Of a stretch of DNA of 64,000 nucleotides, positions 48,770 to 59,639 are shown in pieces. The translations under genes were made by a program, and so were the position numbers. Positions within the stretch are counted from its first letter, which is position 1, and every line of letters begins with the position of its first letter. The notes below the pieces were generated by a model. The model ran no database searches. It saw only the letters and a list, made by a program, of their open reading frames with translations, and was not told the DNA's origin. Source of the stretch: Paragonimus westermani (lineage: Eukaryota; Platyhelminthes; Trematoda; Plagiorchiida; Troglotrematidae); assembly GCA_008508345.1 (NCBI GenBank), contig QNGE01000767.1, forward strand, positions 155,361 through 219,360, in the 5' to 3' direction.

Positions 48770-48979
48770 ACGGAGTGATAACATATGATAAAACAGTTTA
48801 TTGCGACAACCATAACATACTCAGGTACAGTTCAGTCCGTCCAATGTAAGACAGTATGCAATGTGTAAGCAAAGCACGTGTGTACGTTTAGATGGCCAAC
48901 ATAAATAGTTATCGATTGATCGACAGACAAGCACCCAACGCATGTGGAAAATTGGATGACGCAGCACGCGGATACATCG
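48770..48979 (-). repeat. Gypsy element 3' LTR
   Basis: Direct repeat of 54520-54782. The strongest block, GTACAGTTCAGTCCGTCCAA followed by GTAAGGCAGTAnnnAATGTG-like sequence, is at 48830-48870 and 54578-54620; similarity extends to GATGTATCC / GATGTGCC at the minus-strand start. The polypurine tract abuts its start. The inner limit (48979) is well placed; the outer limit is approximate. Confidence 0.8.
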
Positions 48980-48980
48980 T

Positions 48981-48990
48981 CTTTTCCTCC
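48981..48990 (-). promoter_or_regulatory. Polypurine tract (plus-strand primer)
   Basis: The minus strand reads GGAGGAAAAG directly before the 3' LTR start near 48979. This is the expected place for the primer of second-strand synthesis and supports both LTR boundary and orientation. Confidence 0.65.
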
Positions 48991-49333
48991 GTTAGTTGAG
49001 GCTATCCAGCCTGAAAGCAGTCTACCGGATGACAGTGGCACCTAGATAGTCGCAGGGGTAAGTTGGCAGGCGGCGTTGGTTCGGTCGTGGGTGCGTCGTA
49101 TGATTCAGGTGGTGGGGCTATCGAAGACGTAATACCCCATTAGCTTGATGTCAAGGGGAGCACATGATCTAGATGGCGTCGCACCGTTCGCCCGCTTTCC
49201 TTCTGGGCTTGTATAATTTTTCTCTTCAGCATTTGTGACGGTAGCCAGTTAGCACGTATTTCCAGTGGACAGCCACATAAAGACTAGGTCAGAATCAAAC
49301 AGGTCTATCTTTAGCATACAACTCGAAACAGTC

Positions 49334-50350
49334 TTATATTTGTTCCTGCTTAGCAACTACTTTTGACTGAGGTCTTTCCTGGATTAGGTCCAAGCGAGTA
49401 CGTAGACAACGACCAAACATGAGTTTGGCTGGACTGCTGGTGTTCGTTTCGTTCACAAGATTTCGGTAAGCAAATAAAGCGCGATCCAGACGCACGCGCA
49501 GAGGGGCATTAGGTTGCTTCTTCAGTACATTCTTCGTTGTCTTCACAGCGCACTGAACCACACCGTTCGAATTGCGATTATAAGATGCTGTCGCAACATG
49601 TTTCTTTCTATTGGGAGTAATGAAGTCCACAAATTCAGCGCTTGTAAACACAGAACCTGCATCGGTCACAATAGTTTCTGCTAAACGAAATGTCTCGAGG
49701 GTTTGTACATACTTTGATTATTATGGTAGTTTTTGTTGCTGTTGGGAAAATATAAGCATCAATCAATTCGGAATGGGCCCCATGATCAACAAAGTCATCT
49801 GACCTTCGAATAGGCCGGAACAGTCCAATGATTCCGTGATGTTTCTCGCCATCATCAAGGGTGTAGCGGTATCATGGGTGCTGCATTTGGGTGTTGTTAG
49901 CATAATGCACTCGACAACAGTTGACACAGTGTCGCCTTCCATTGTGGATCACCGCACGTAAAAAAGGATATTCGATTCCTGGGAGCACATCACGGAGCTC
50001 ATCAATGATGGACGGTCGTGATCTCCTCTGAATCTTCACAAATGTCTTGAAAATCAGACACTCAGTTTTAAGACTCACTCCGGTCATTCTCGATCGGCAA
50101 GACAGTTTCGTCAGGTGTCCGTTCTGGCTATCCTACATACACGTACCGTTCGACTAAGGCTCGTACATTGTCCCGGTCTGCTTCTCGTTGTATGTCCTTC
50201 AAAACAATAGGAGAATAGTTGAAGTATTTAGCAAGATGTACACGTTCTTCTGGGGTAGATTCTGTGGATGGTCTATCTGGTAACGGCAATCTAATGAGGG
50301 AATCAGTAGAACTTTCGAATCATCTCGGGGCGCATTGAATCTTACAGTTG
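49334..50350 (-). pseudogene. Gypsy integrase
   Basis: Minus strand. A linker frame, PDRPSTESTPEERVHLAKYF (near 50270) and KDIQREADRDNVRALVERYV (near 50180), joins RNase H to integrase. The HHCC zinc region (50087-49872) has RRSRPSIIDELRDVLPGIEY and CVNCCRVHYANNTQMQ, with a frameshift. The catalytic core end (frame 49669-49334) has TDAG (second catalytic Asp, residue 3), VFTSAEFVDF, ATASYNRNSNGVVQCAV and AYRN, AKLMFGR. The third acidic residue (Glu, NGxxE) is Gln39, so catalysis would be lost. Role in an intact element: insertion of cDNA. Confidence 0.85.
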
Positions 50351-51500
50351 CAAGTGGATGAAATGAGGGTCCAATGAATTATTTGCAAGAAAGCCATCTT
50401 TGTGCCGCTTTTTTCTCATTCAGTAACGAGATAAAGGGATTTTGATTTGTAAAACCGTGACTCTTCCTCCGAGAAGGTATTGATGAAACTATTTCACACG
50501 AAATATGATAATGAAGGTTTTCTGGTCAAACTTTGTATAACTCCTCTCTACTGCGCTCTATGTCCGCGAACATTACGGAACTGAACGTTGTGATCCATCT
50601 GGAAGCTTATGTAATAGCATGGAGAAAAACGGTAAGAAAGCACGATTGGTTTTGCTGGATCATAATATATTGGAAGGCATGGTGAAGTAACAATTCATTC
50701 AATTTTGTTGAGAGGGGCCTCATATATCTTAGTTCACAGCCAGCCTTCGCTCTTTCTCAGAATCTGATAAAGGGAGTGTAGATAACTCAGTGCGGAAGAT
50801 AGCAATCGACAAAACTCTGTTACTACTCCGGAAACGACTGAAGCCTGCTTACGATTTTAGGTGATGGCGCATTTGGTAGAGTCCCCTTTTTCCCTTGTAA
50901 TGGTTGTAAGCTTTCATTTGGCAGCTTAAATCGGTAGTAATGCACACTGGGCACCAAGAACGCATTTTTCTCTTTTCAATAAAAGACAGGCATTTGACAG
51001 TTTCTTGAAGATTAATCCGAAAGTCTGCAAATGAAATCGGTATTTCGTCCGAGGATGAGTATGCCGTCAAGATATGCATACGTACTAGGTATACCTTTAA
51101 TAAGGAGAGTTAATGATATGTTAAAAAATAGCAGATGCAGAGTTAATTCCGAATGGGAGGCGGGTGTAACAAAACAATCCTACATGAGTTTACTCTTCAT
51201 GTAAGACGCGAATCTTTAAGTTCAATCTTTTTGTATACGTGACACAAGCCCACTTTTTTTTAAAAAATTTCATCTCCAGTTAAAGATTTAAGGGATAACG
51301 ATCTAACTGTGATACACGGTTCATGGTTATTCTGTCGTAACCACAGACTCTTAGTCTACAACAGAATTTTGATACGGGTAAGATAAGCGTTGCCTCGTCT
51401 GAATACTGAATGGATTCAATTGTAAATTCCTCATGCACAAGACGTATTTTACTTTCAACTTTATCAAGAAAGTCCCAGTGGGAAGGCTGTTCCAATGGTT
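50350..51500 (-). pseudogene. Gypsy reverse transcriptase and RNase H
   Basis: Minus strand. Frame 51495-51280 carries ATLILPVSKFCCRLRVCGYD and TMNRVSQLDRYPL, the N-terminal RT block (usual PIVPVxKxxGxxRVCGDYRxTxN). Further down, FADFRINLQETVKCLSFIEK (near 51000) resembles the palm-to-thumb part with the LGYxV region. RPLLSKLNELLLHHAF near 50690 and LNEKKAAQRW near 50425 fit the RT/RNase H tether and the RNase H end. The YxDD box is not visible. Many stops and frameshifts. Confidence 0.7.
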
Positions 51501-51552
51501 AATAATCTTATAAGAAGGGAACTGCTACCAAAGAAAGGTCCGAAGACGGGAA

Positions 51553-53420
51553 TTGAGGATCTTCTTCTTGCGTCCTCACCGACAGTCCTCATTCGTTATG
51601 ATAAATAACTGTCCAAGGAGACCTATTCTAAAGAAGTGTATAAGAATGAAATCACCGCGGAATAGTCGAAGTTTGAGTAGGTACAAATCAAGAGTTTCAG
51701 TCCGAAACTCGTTTGGGATATTCCTTAAGCCTGTGGCTAGTTTGGTAGTCACGCGCTGGACAAACTCATCAGCTATTGTCTATATTTAAACGGGTACACA
51801 TTGCCTGATTACAATACTCGAGGAGCGGTCTTATATAAACACCGTAAAGCGTTTGAAACGCTTCCTTGTCCATGCGGCGGAAAGTGCGCTCAATCATCCT
51901 AAGAATGGTAAAACCCTTCGTTACAGCCATCTCATTTTATTACGCAAAGGATAAGTTAGGCAAAGACCGGACGCCTAGATATTTCTCCAAATCGATTTTC
52001 ACGACGTTTACTTTGCTAAACGGATTGTGGACCACGAATGCATTGCCACAGTCTCTACTGAGTGACGTGCGCGCATTCATTGTCATTTAGTGGGAGAATC
52101 CAACCGTCCGACTGACGTTTGATTGCGTCAAGATTTATCTGTATTGCACTGGGATTAGTAGATCAGATGTTTAGATCGTCGATGTATGAGAGGATGTTGT
52201 AAATAAGGAATAACGGAGAAACTACCCATGACCCTTGTAAAACTTCTGCAGGAGTGAAAGAGGGAAACAAATAGCCTGGTCCGGCTATAACTCTAAAAGT
52301 TCTATTAAAAGAAAAGAGTTAATCCATCGAAGAACCCCTCCTTGAATAACATAAGACTCTAGTCGGTGTTTCAGCGGGCCATGTGGGACGTGGTCGAAAA
52401 TGTTGGCGAAATCAAAAGAGATGGCATCTGATATGAGACCATTGCCGTCTGCCTAGGTCAACCTATCAGCGAAAACAGGTATATTTGTTATGCATGACAA
52501 GTTAAGAAGAAAGCCCTGCTGGGTCGAAGAAAAAAAGGTTGGATAAGGAGTGGTCGAGGATGACATGCTTTAACAGGCGCTCTGTTATCTCGCACGGAAT
52601 GTTAGTGATGCTGTCTGGCGGATAGCTAATGAGAGATTGTTGGTCGCCTGCTATAGAGATTGGTGTGAGTGTCACCTCTTTCCATGTACCATGGAGAATG
52701 TCAGTCTGGGATGTTTGTTTCAACAGATTATAAAAGGGTTCGGCCAGACTAGCAGCTATTTCCTTTAGTATTCTGGGATGGATCTTGCCAGGACGCATTG
52801 CACTGTATGATTTAACCTTGAATAGAAGGTCTTAAACATCCAGCAAAGGAAACTTAGCGGTAACGAATGGCTGCCGGAAATTCTGCAGCGGTAGGACAGG
52901 ATATTAGCTCGGTAGTACGATGTTGTAGACTGTCCACTGGTACTCCCTTAATAACTCGGCCACAACTTGAGACTCAGATGAATTTGCCCAGCCGGGCAGT
53001 CACAGCGGAAGAACCGAAGGTTTAACCTTTCTTGTTCGTCACGTGTGCTTAGATAAGGAGTTTTTGTACCCACGGGCTCTGAGAAGAATCTTTTCTTGTA
53101 CGAGGTTGATGTGCCGATCGTATCCATCTAGACCCACTTCGAACAATGTGGAACGTGCTTAGGTCGTTCGAGTTTTCCTTAAGCCTATGCTTTGCGGATA
53201 AACAGGACGGTCATCAAGCAGACGACGAAATCTGTGCGCAAAGGGTGGCCAAAAAGAAAATTGCACAGTTTGCTTAGTACAAATAAGTTGCCAACCTTCT
53301 GAATTGCGCTATGAAATGCAAGGTAGTTTTTGTCCACGGAAGATACTAGGATACCAGGGAGATCTTTTACCCACTCTCGATCAAGTTCATTCACACTCGG
53401 TTCTTTAGCCACATGAATAC
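51553..53420 (-). mobile_element. CR1-type LINE, 5'-truncated, nested in gypsy
   Basis: Minus strand. Pre-RT remnants near 53100 (GYDRHINLV) and 52960 (VAELLREY), then RT: RPGKIHPRILKEIAASLAEP (near 52770), GTWKEVTLTPI, SITNIPCEITERLLKHVILD (near 52600), DAISFDFANIFDHVPHGPLK (near 52410; first catalytic Asp), LSYIDDLNI (near 52190), INLDAIKRQSDGWILPLNDN, KYLGVRSLPNLSFA, LRMIERTFRRMDKEAFQTLY and GVYIRPLLEYCNQA (near 51840), then the post-RT tail. The YADD segment between LSYIDDL and INLDA is missing. It separates protease from RT of the host element. Confidence 0.85.
52502..52798 (-). pseudogene. CR1 reverse transcriptase, N-terminal RT segment
   Basis: 98-codon open stretch covering RT motifs 0 to 2: PGKIHPRILKEIA at 3-15, WKEVTLTPI at 39-47, PPDSITNIPCEITERLLKH at 60-78. 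It resembles the same part of CR1-group RTs closely (the usual GPDGIHPRVLKEL is PGKIHPRILKEI). The frame ends just before the motif A region, which continues in another frame. Confidence 0.85.
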
Positions 53421-53479
53421 GTAAGTAATTTACTTAATTGTTGTAGGACACATGGGCAGGGAATGTGCCGATAGCGTAT

Positions 53480-53650
53480 ACCGTTCGATCAGTATGATAT
53501 CGGAAATGGATTTTTGGAAGGCCCATCACTGGGATAACTCATCCGATCGCAGCAGTGTAACGGTCGATCCAGTATCGAGGTCAGATGCGATTTGTTACCT
53601 ATTTGCAATGAGAGAAACAATAAACGGTGTATCTGACATTGTTCTAAGGT
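53480..53650 (-). pseudogene. Gypsy aspartic protease (retropepsin)
   Basis: Minus strand: SDTPFIVSLIANR, a stop, then SDLDTGSTVTLLRSDELS near 53560. The LDTGSTVTLL block carries the DTG active site of retropepsins, which work as dimers to cut the Gag-Pol polyprotein. It lies directly after the zinc knuckle, the usual gypsy order. The flap and C-terminal parts are not recognisable before the CR1 insertion. Confidence 0.75.
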
Positions 53651-54200
53651 TGCAGCTCACTTTTGTATTGTTAATCCATTGCATATGCAAGTCTTCGTCC
53701 ATTAAATTAGTTGACCTGGAGGTAGACAACTTGCAGGCAATACGTTTAGAAAGGCACACATTCTGAATATGGTCTTTTATCTGACGGAATCGACAAACCG
53801 CATTCAAGTGTGGATAACCAGTCGGTGTTGAGTGATATTCGCCACAACCCCTAAAGGTGTTTGACGTGTATCACCTGTTTAACATCAATGTGTATTGTAA
53901 GTTCCATAAGAGAAAATCCTGCGAGTTCTTTGATCAAATTAGCACAATGGCGGACGACATCAAAAGCTTTCTCGCATGTTATAGGTTGTTCATCCTCAGG
54001 TAACAATCGTTCACGCGCATTTTCGCTATAACCACTGACAGTAGATCTTTGAATAAGCACAGTCTATTCGATGGGACGCTGGAGGATTTGTCCGTAACAC
54101 AGCATGGAAGAGTTTGGAGGAGTCGTGAGACAGTCATTCGCCCATTCATCAGCGTGTTATCGCATTGTATGGAATTTGTAGCGTTGTGTAAGAACATGTC
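53650..54200 (-). pseudogene. Gypsy gag remnant with zinc knuckle
   Basis: Frame 54060-53851 contains RERLLPEDEQPITCEKAFDV followed by VRHCANLIKEL, resembling the RxRLLxE...LTxxKAxxI segment at the C-terminal end of gypsy capsid. Frame 53807-53595 starts with CRFRQIKDHIQNVC, a zinc-knuckle-like CxFxxxxxHIxxxC with CGEYHSTPTGYPH just before it. Gag packages element RNA. Frames are broken by stops and the N-terminal capsid is not recognised. Confidence 0.6.
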
Positions 54201-54519
54201 CTCTCCACATACTGTCTAGTGGCTGGGGTGCAGATAATGTCTTGTTTGGTGTGTAACCGTGAGTTGCCGAAGTGCCGTTGTTCTTTCTAACCAAAGCATT
54301 GATGGAGTAATTTTACTTTTAAAATGTCATCCACATATTGGTTATTACCGAAAACAGTAAGCAGGTGATCACAATTTGCAAAAGTAACTTTCGATTGTAA
54401 CCGTTGTTTGGCAGCACACTTCTTCGTAGATAAGTTCTAACAATTATAAAGTGCGATGAGAGAATTCGCCATAATCCAAAATATGTATGCCCGTCGCCAA
54501 ATTATTACTTTTTTCGCAT

Positions 54520-54782
54520 AATAGAATGATAACGAAGTGATAAAACGGTTTCTTGTAACAACAAAATCTTAAGGGGGTACAGTTCAGTCCGTCCAACGTG
54601 AGGCAGTACGAAATGTGTGAACAAGGCACGTGTGTACGATTAGTGCTCACGGTCGACAAGATGGTTAATCCAAATAGCCATCGATCGATCGATAGGAGTT
54701 GGCTATAGCTACAGGGTTAAGACGTATGGGCTTATCAAAATGTATACATGAAAAATTCACGGACACATCACGTGGCACATCA
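54520..54782 (-). repeat. Gypsy element 5' LTR
   Basis: Direct repeat of 48770-48979, about 30-50 bp longer because of an indel near 54690-54740. On the minus strand it starts TGATGTGCCACGTG, giving the expected TG. I could not identify a primer-binding site below its end with confidence. Confidence 0.78.
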
Positions 54783-56450
54783 CGAAGCCACAACACCCGC
54801 ACATGCAAGTCAGTTGACTGCTTTCATTTGAATCTGTCTTGATGCAGAATTTCTGGGTCTGGATATGCAGACGTTGCCAAGGTGCACTTTACAGAGCAAA
54901 ACCCAACCCTCTCCTCATGATTTCTTGCTGACTGTTGTGTCAAGCAGCGGTGAACTAGCAATGGCAGTATTGAGGATTAAGAGCGCGGTATGCTAAATCG
55001 ACGGCAACATTTAGAATGTAAAAATGAATTTCAAGTTGAACTCAACCAATGTGGTGACCACAACAATGAAACCTCAAACGCTGAAAGCATCTAGCAGTAG
55101 CCACTAAAATTTTCACATACAGCACGAGCGTATGTCCCTATACCATAAACTTCAATTCCCACAACAGTGGTTCTTGGGACGTTTTGGTTTTAAAATAAAA
55201 TTGTTTTTAGCATCTTGTTATTCTACCCTCCACAAGCGGTTAATCTTTCCGACTGACTCTATTTTCTTTCACATGGACCTCATTTTGTCCAACATCCAAT
55301 CATCAGGAGTTTTCCGATCAGACCTTCAAAACACGGCATTATATCTATCTAATTTCTTCAACATCTCAAAAGCAGAAACTAATGATTGAGCACACTTAAA
55401 CTGCGTCCAATTTAGGATGCTTCTCCTCATGCTTATTAGCTGGCCCAGGAGATTGTTCGTCTGTTCTAACATTATTTATTCATTGTTCTTTAAAATACCA
55501 TTTTTCACCTGCAACTCATCTCTTCAGCACCAATCACTCCATAAATAAAACAACTATCCTACCACCACTGACATTTCCGATAACCGACTTAAAGTTGTAG
55601 ATACCTTGTTCCATTGAAGTCATCTGTACTTACCGCAATATGCTATTTTGTTCTATCTAGAAAATTGGCAGTTGTTTGTACTTTCACGCTCAGTGAACGG
55701 ACGAAATTTTCTTAAAGGTCATCCCAGTCGCTTCGTATTCGACTTCGTTTCATGCAGCATTTCTGGCACTGCTAATAACAGCCACACTGGCAAGGATTAG
55801 GAAGTGTTTTTACCCTGATAGGTCATGTTCTTGTGTAACATACGCACTTCAAAGATACTAATGTCAATCCCACGTGATTGTGTTCAGAACAGCCTACGCG
55901 TTAGAAAATAAGATTCTGTAACACGAAAGATATTGGAGGAAAAGGGATACCCCAATATCGTTTTAACGACCACCTGAAAATTCGGGTACACCTGAATGAA
56001 TATAACGCTTGCTGGAATGAAACGAGCTTTAAGTGCAATTGAAAACAACTTAACTATCACCTTCTTCCTGGTGGACACCTGAACCAAGAATGGATTTTAG
56101 GAAGAACTACGAATGGTCATGACAGGCGCTGTCAAAACAAGTTGCACAATAATAACTAGAGTTACTAAGCGACAATACGTTCGGACTAACGCAGATTGGG
56201 AAGGTGGATTTCGTACAGTAGTTTCATTTTTTGTAGAGTCGCCGAAAATTTTGTTTCACTTTCGACGTCACCTTTAAATTTCATTTTCTATGGAAATCGT
56301 CACTACCTGGCTAAACATTGGTAATCTCGCATAATACAGTTATACTTTGTTCAGTGGCATCAAAGCAACTGAAACATCCTCGTTCCAGAATGTGCTATCG
56401 GAACCATCCACTACACTGATGGTCTACATTTTATTGCTTCCCACGTCTAC
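54783..56450. other. No recognisable gene or repeat
   Basis: Contains an 85-codon plus frame (55132-55389) and a 67-codon minus frame (55884-56087); neither is recognised. Confidence 0.45.
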
Positions 56451-56646
56451 CGTCTGCAGAAGCACTTTCCTTAATCCGACAATAATTCCACCGGCTTCTG
56501 CATGCCCCCTCTTCAATGTGGCTTGCTTCTTATTAGGGAATCCCACATCAAAAAACACGTTAACAAGAACAACAATGTCACGATCAGCTGAGGAGATCTC
56601 CGATTCAAGATATTTTACCGCCTTGTCCTCAAACTGATGTAAGCAG
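56451..56646 (-). CDS. Candidate host-gene exon (unidentified protein)
   Basis: On the minus strand a plausible acceptor (GTTAACTGTTCCAG) is followed by 196 bp of open frame, HQFEDKAVKYLESEISSADR then DIVVLVNVFFDVGFPNKKQA and GGIIVGLRKVLLQT, ending at a weak donor GTAGAC. The composition (charged helix, then a hydrophobic strand-like run) is the most protein-like of any non-transposon frame here. I do not recognise the family. The frame is also open beyond both putative splice sites (56424-56699), so chance cannot be ruled out. Confidence 0.25.
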
Positions 56647-59032
56647 CTGGAACAGTTAACACGGTCAAGAAAAAGCATACTTAGTAAAACATCACACACC
56701 CTTTACAACATGCGCAGCAGCGCATGGTTGCATAATTCTCCATAGAATTTCATGTTGTACAGTGTTGTACGACTACGGCACCCAGCCGGACTAATTCTTA
56801 GCCCACACATAGTAGAGGCACCTTAGAGCTGATAAGTTGTCACCGAATATCCGTTACTCACCTGGTAAATTAAGTTCATCAAACCTCAGTGGTGCCCCCT
56901 TGTTCATTCTGACTGATATACAGGACGGAACATTATGTCCGTATCGGCAGCTCTTAAATTAAATAACATGGAAATCTCAACATTTCAGAAGCTCACACCT
57001 TTACATCCGACACACTACTTGAACTTGACATCCTTAAGCTCAAAGTTAATTCAACCTTCGTTGACATTTTTGGACTTTGTTGCATTCTCTTAAACGCAGC
57101 AGTTTTCCGTTAGATGTTTACACTGAAACATAAACTGATAGTGGTCACCACGTATGCTCTGTATTTATTCACTATGTAACTCTATCGTAAGATAGACAGT
57201 CGTTTCAGACAATACCCGCTAAAAACTTCTGCAAAGATTATGGTAAGGATTCCTTATCTTTCTACTGTTAATGAATTTCGTACAATTTTTCCTTTGGACG
57301 GAAGCTGTTTTCATTTTGGCAGATGTATTTATATAGTCAAAAATTTGTCTGTCGTAGGGAATGAAGCACCGATTAAGCACTGTTGTTCCGGCGAACTTGT
57401 GAACTGTCAAAACCACAAGGTAATGTGCACTTTTAAACGAAAGGTTGTCCGCGTTTTTGTTTGCGTCAACAAATTGTCAGACATACAAATAAAGCGTGTG
57501 CATCTACGGAAGGATGGCCGCATTGCTTAAGAAACAAATAATTCGCATGATTGAATTAATCAGAGTTGGCAATAGTGGTAAACCGTTCATGTCTAAACCT
57601 CCTGATCAATCACAATAGAGAGGGCAAAGTACACAAGCTGACAGTATACGTTAGCCTGTCGACGGAGAATACGGTGAAATAAATCTCACCGGAATTTAAA
57701 AATAGAATAGCAGAAAATATGATTTGACAATGGCAGGTTCTCAACGATGTGTGAAAAATTGCATAAATGATTGTTCGAAATGAATTAATGCAAATGATCT
57801 GGAGACTTATGGCATTGCTTTTTACAACATCATATATTTAGTACTTGCTAATAAATCAGGAAGTATTCCGAGATTTATGGTTGGAACACCCTCATTGTAA
57901 GGCCCAGACAATGCAGAATGATGTGAACACGTGAACTCACAATTAATGTTGAGCGTTTAAGAGTGGAAATTTAATCGTTTTCTTGAAATCAAATTGGATT
58001 TGTTAAATAAGATTCGATTTCACTCTTTGTCACATGAAAAATACGAAGTTTTTCACTTCGGACGATAAACGTGTATACACTGATCGGGAAGAAACAGTTG
58101 CCACTGATGGTCAGACGTCAACAGACACAAAACAACATATGCATGTGTGGAATATTTGTTTTCTACAGGAGTGTGTTAAGTGAGGGCAAACCCATCAAAA
58201 AAAATGTTCAACTGAATCAACGCTGGTCAACTGAAGGCCGGAGATGAACTTTAGTTTAGAAAAACTACGTTCACATCAACAGACATGCAAAATATTGATG
58301 TGAACGCACATAGTTCATCGATAGGATTGACTCACAGATATATAAAATGAGCCATATGAAACAAACCATATATCAAAAGAAGGAGAGTCATAGAAGAATC
58401 AGTTAACATATTGGTAGAAGTGACCGGTTTATCTAGACGACTTCATTAGTCAGGATCACCTGTTCCTACACATCTCACCTGTTCGCCGATTTCCATTTGA
58501 CTAACAAGTGTAATTATCTCTCTATATGCGTTAGATTAGATGCTCATTGTTGCGCGATTTCAACCATAGACTATCATTGCTGACATTGCCCATAGAAATG
58601 GCCATTTATGGAATCCCTTCCGAGTAGTAAGTGCTAGTCCCTTGACTGCACTGTAAGCGTTGAAAGGAAGAATTCGCGAGAATTTCAATTACATTATACG
58701 ACACTAAGGTAGACAAGAAGAGTTTGCAGTTCTAGCTGGTCAGACCTGTGAATCAAAGAAGTTCGCGTCTCATTTGCAACTCTTTGCATCTTTCAATGCA
58801 CCTAGTTGCATATAATCAATTACTCATAAAGACTATGCTCACCTGTTATTGATATTCTTGCTTTCACTGCAGTATCCATTCATTACGTAAACTTGACCGA
58901 ATTTCGCTCCCAAAACTACTTACTCAATTACATGAAAGTAAGCATGCTTGTGGAATGCGTCATTTAACAAATTTGGTCTGAGCAGCTGTTTCGCTGTAGG
59001 TAGCCTAGAAAACGGCACCGGAATTGAATTCG
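56647..59032. other. No recognisable gene or repeat
   Basis: Open frames 57219-57530 on both strands are unassigned. Otherwise AT-rich without motif. Confidence 0.45.
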
Positions 59033-59250
59033 TTGTTATTTCAAGTTGTACAGGACACACCTTATCACTGCCGTAGCACTCAGGAATATTTATCAGCCAA
59101 CCTATTTTGGGCCAAGCACTAATTTCGAGTTGCCCTGTTGTCAAGGCTTGTCATCAGTAAATATTTTTGTCACAGACGAGCTTAGAACTCCAGCCCTGCT
59201 TTAAAGAGGCAACCGTGTTCACCCCACAATAGGCATGACCCAGTTACCAT
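59033..59250 (-). mobile_element. tRNA-derived SINE, full-length but diverged
   Basis: Minus strand: GAACACGGTTGCCTCTTTAA then AGCAGGGCTGGAGTTC (head with B-box region), CTGATGACAAGCC (hammerhead first core), ACTCGAAATTAGTGCTT (stem III and stem I 3' side), a diverged tail, and TACAACTTGAAAT at the end. The order and spacing match 37264-37470. The GAAA core is lost, so the ribozyme is dead. Confidence 0.72.
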
Positions 59251-59639
59251 ATATAAACGCTTGGTCACTCTCGCCTGTCAGTAATAATCACGTTGATAAA
59301 TCGCTTTCTTAGGAGACACAGTAACTGTTCAACTAACACCTGGCCATCATCCATATTATAGATCGAGATTATGAGAAAATGGAGTAAAGACTGTCTTTCA
59401 GCGATTTGATTTCATCGATCTATACAGGGATTTGAAGCTGCGGCCCCAGGTTACCCAGACCTAGTCAGTTTATCAGTTTTAATGTCCGACGGTTTTATGT
59501 TAATCTGAACGGGAGTCATTGAAAACAGGGTGCAGCAACGCTCTCCGGGGGTCACAGAAATTACCGAACATAGAGTAAAATAACAGTCTAACGGAACAGA
59601 GTAGATTAATGATCCAACAATCTTTTTAGTAGGTGAGAA
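59251..59639. other. No recognisable gene or repeat
   Basis: Short unassigned stretch between a SINE and the 3' end of a CR1 fragment. Confidence 0.4.

Larger units (their letters stand above)
48770..54782 (-). mobile_element. Ty3/gypsy LTR retrotransposon with nested CR1
   Basis: Minus strand, about 6.0 kb, 5' LTR at high coordinates. Order: LTR, gag with zinc knuckle, aspartic protease, [CR1 LINE insertion 51553-53420], RT, RNase H, integrase, polypurine tract, LTR. RT-RNase H-integrase order identifies gypsy rather than copia. Without the CR1 it would be about 4.1 kb, shorter than a typical full element, so internal deletions are likely. The two LTRs differ at many positions and by an indel of about 30 bp, so the insertion is old. 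Confidence 0.85.

Noticed and set aside
50849..51079. Independent gene
   Set aside because: Fits the gypsy RT palm-thumb region in position and orientation.
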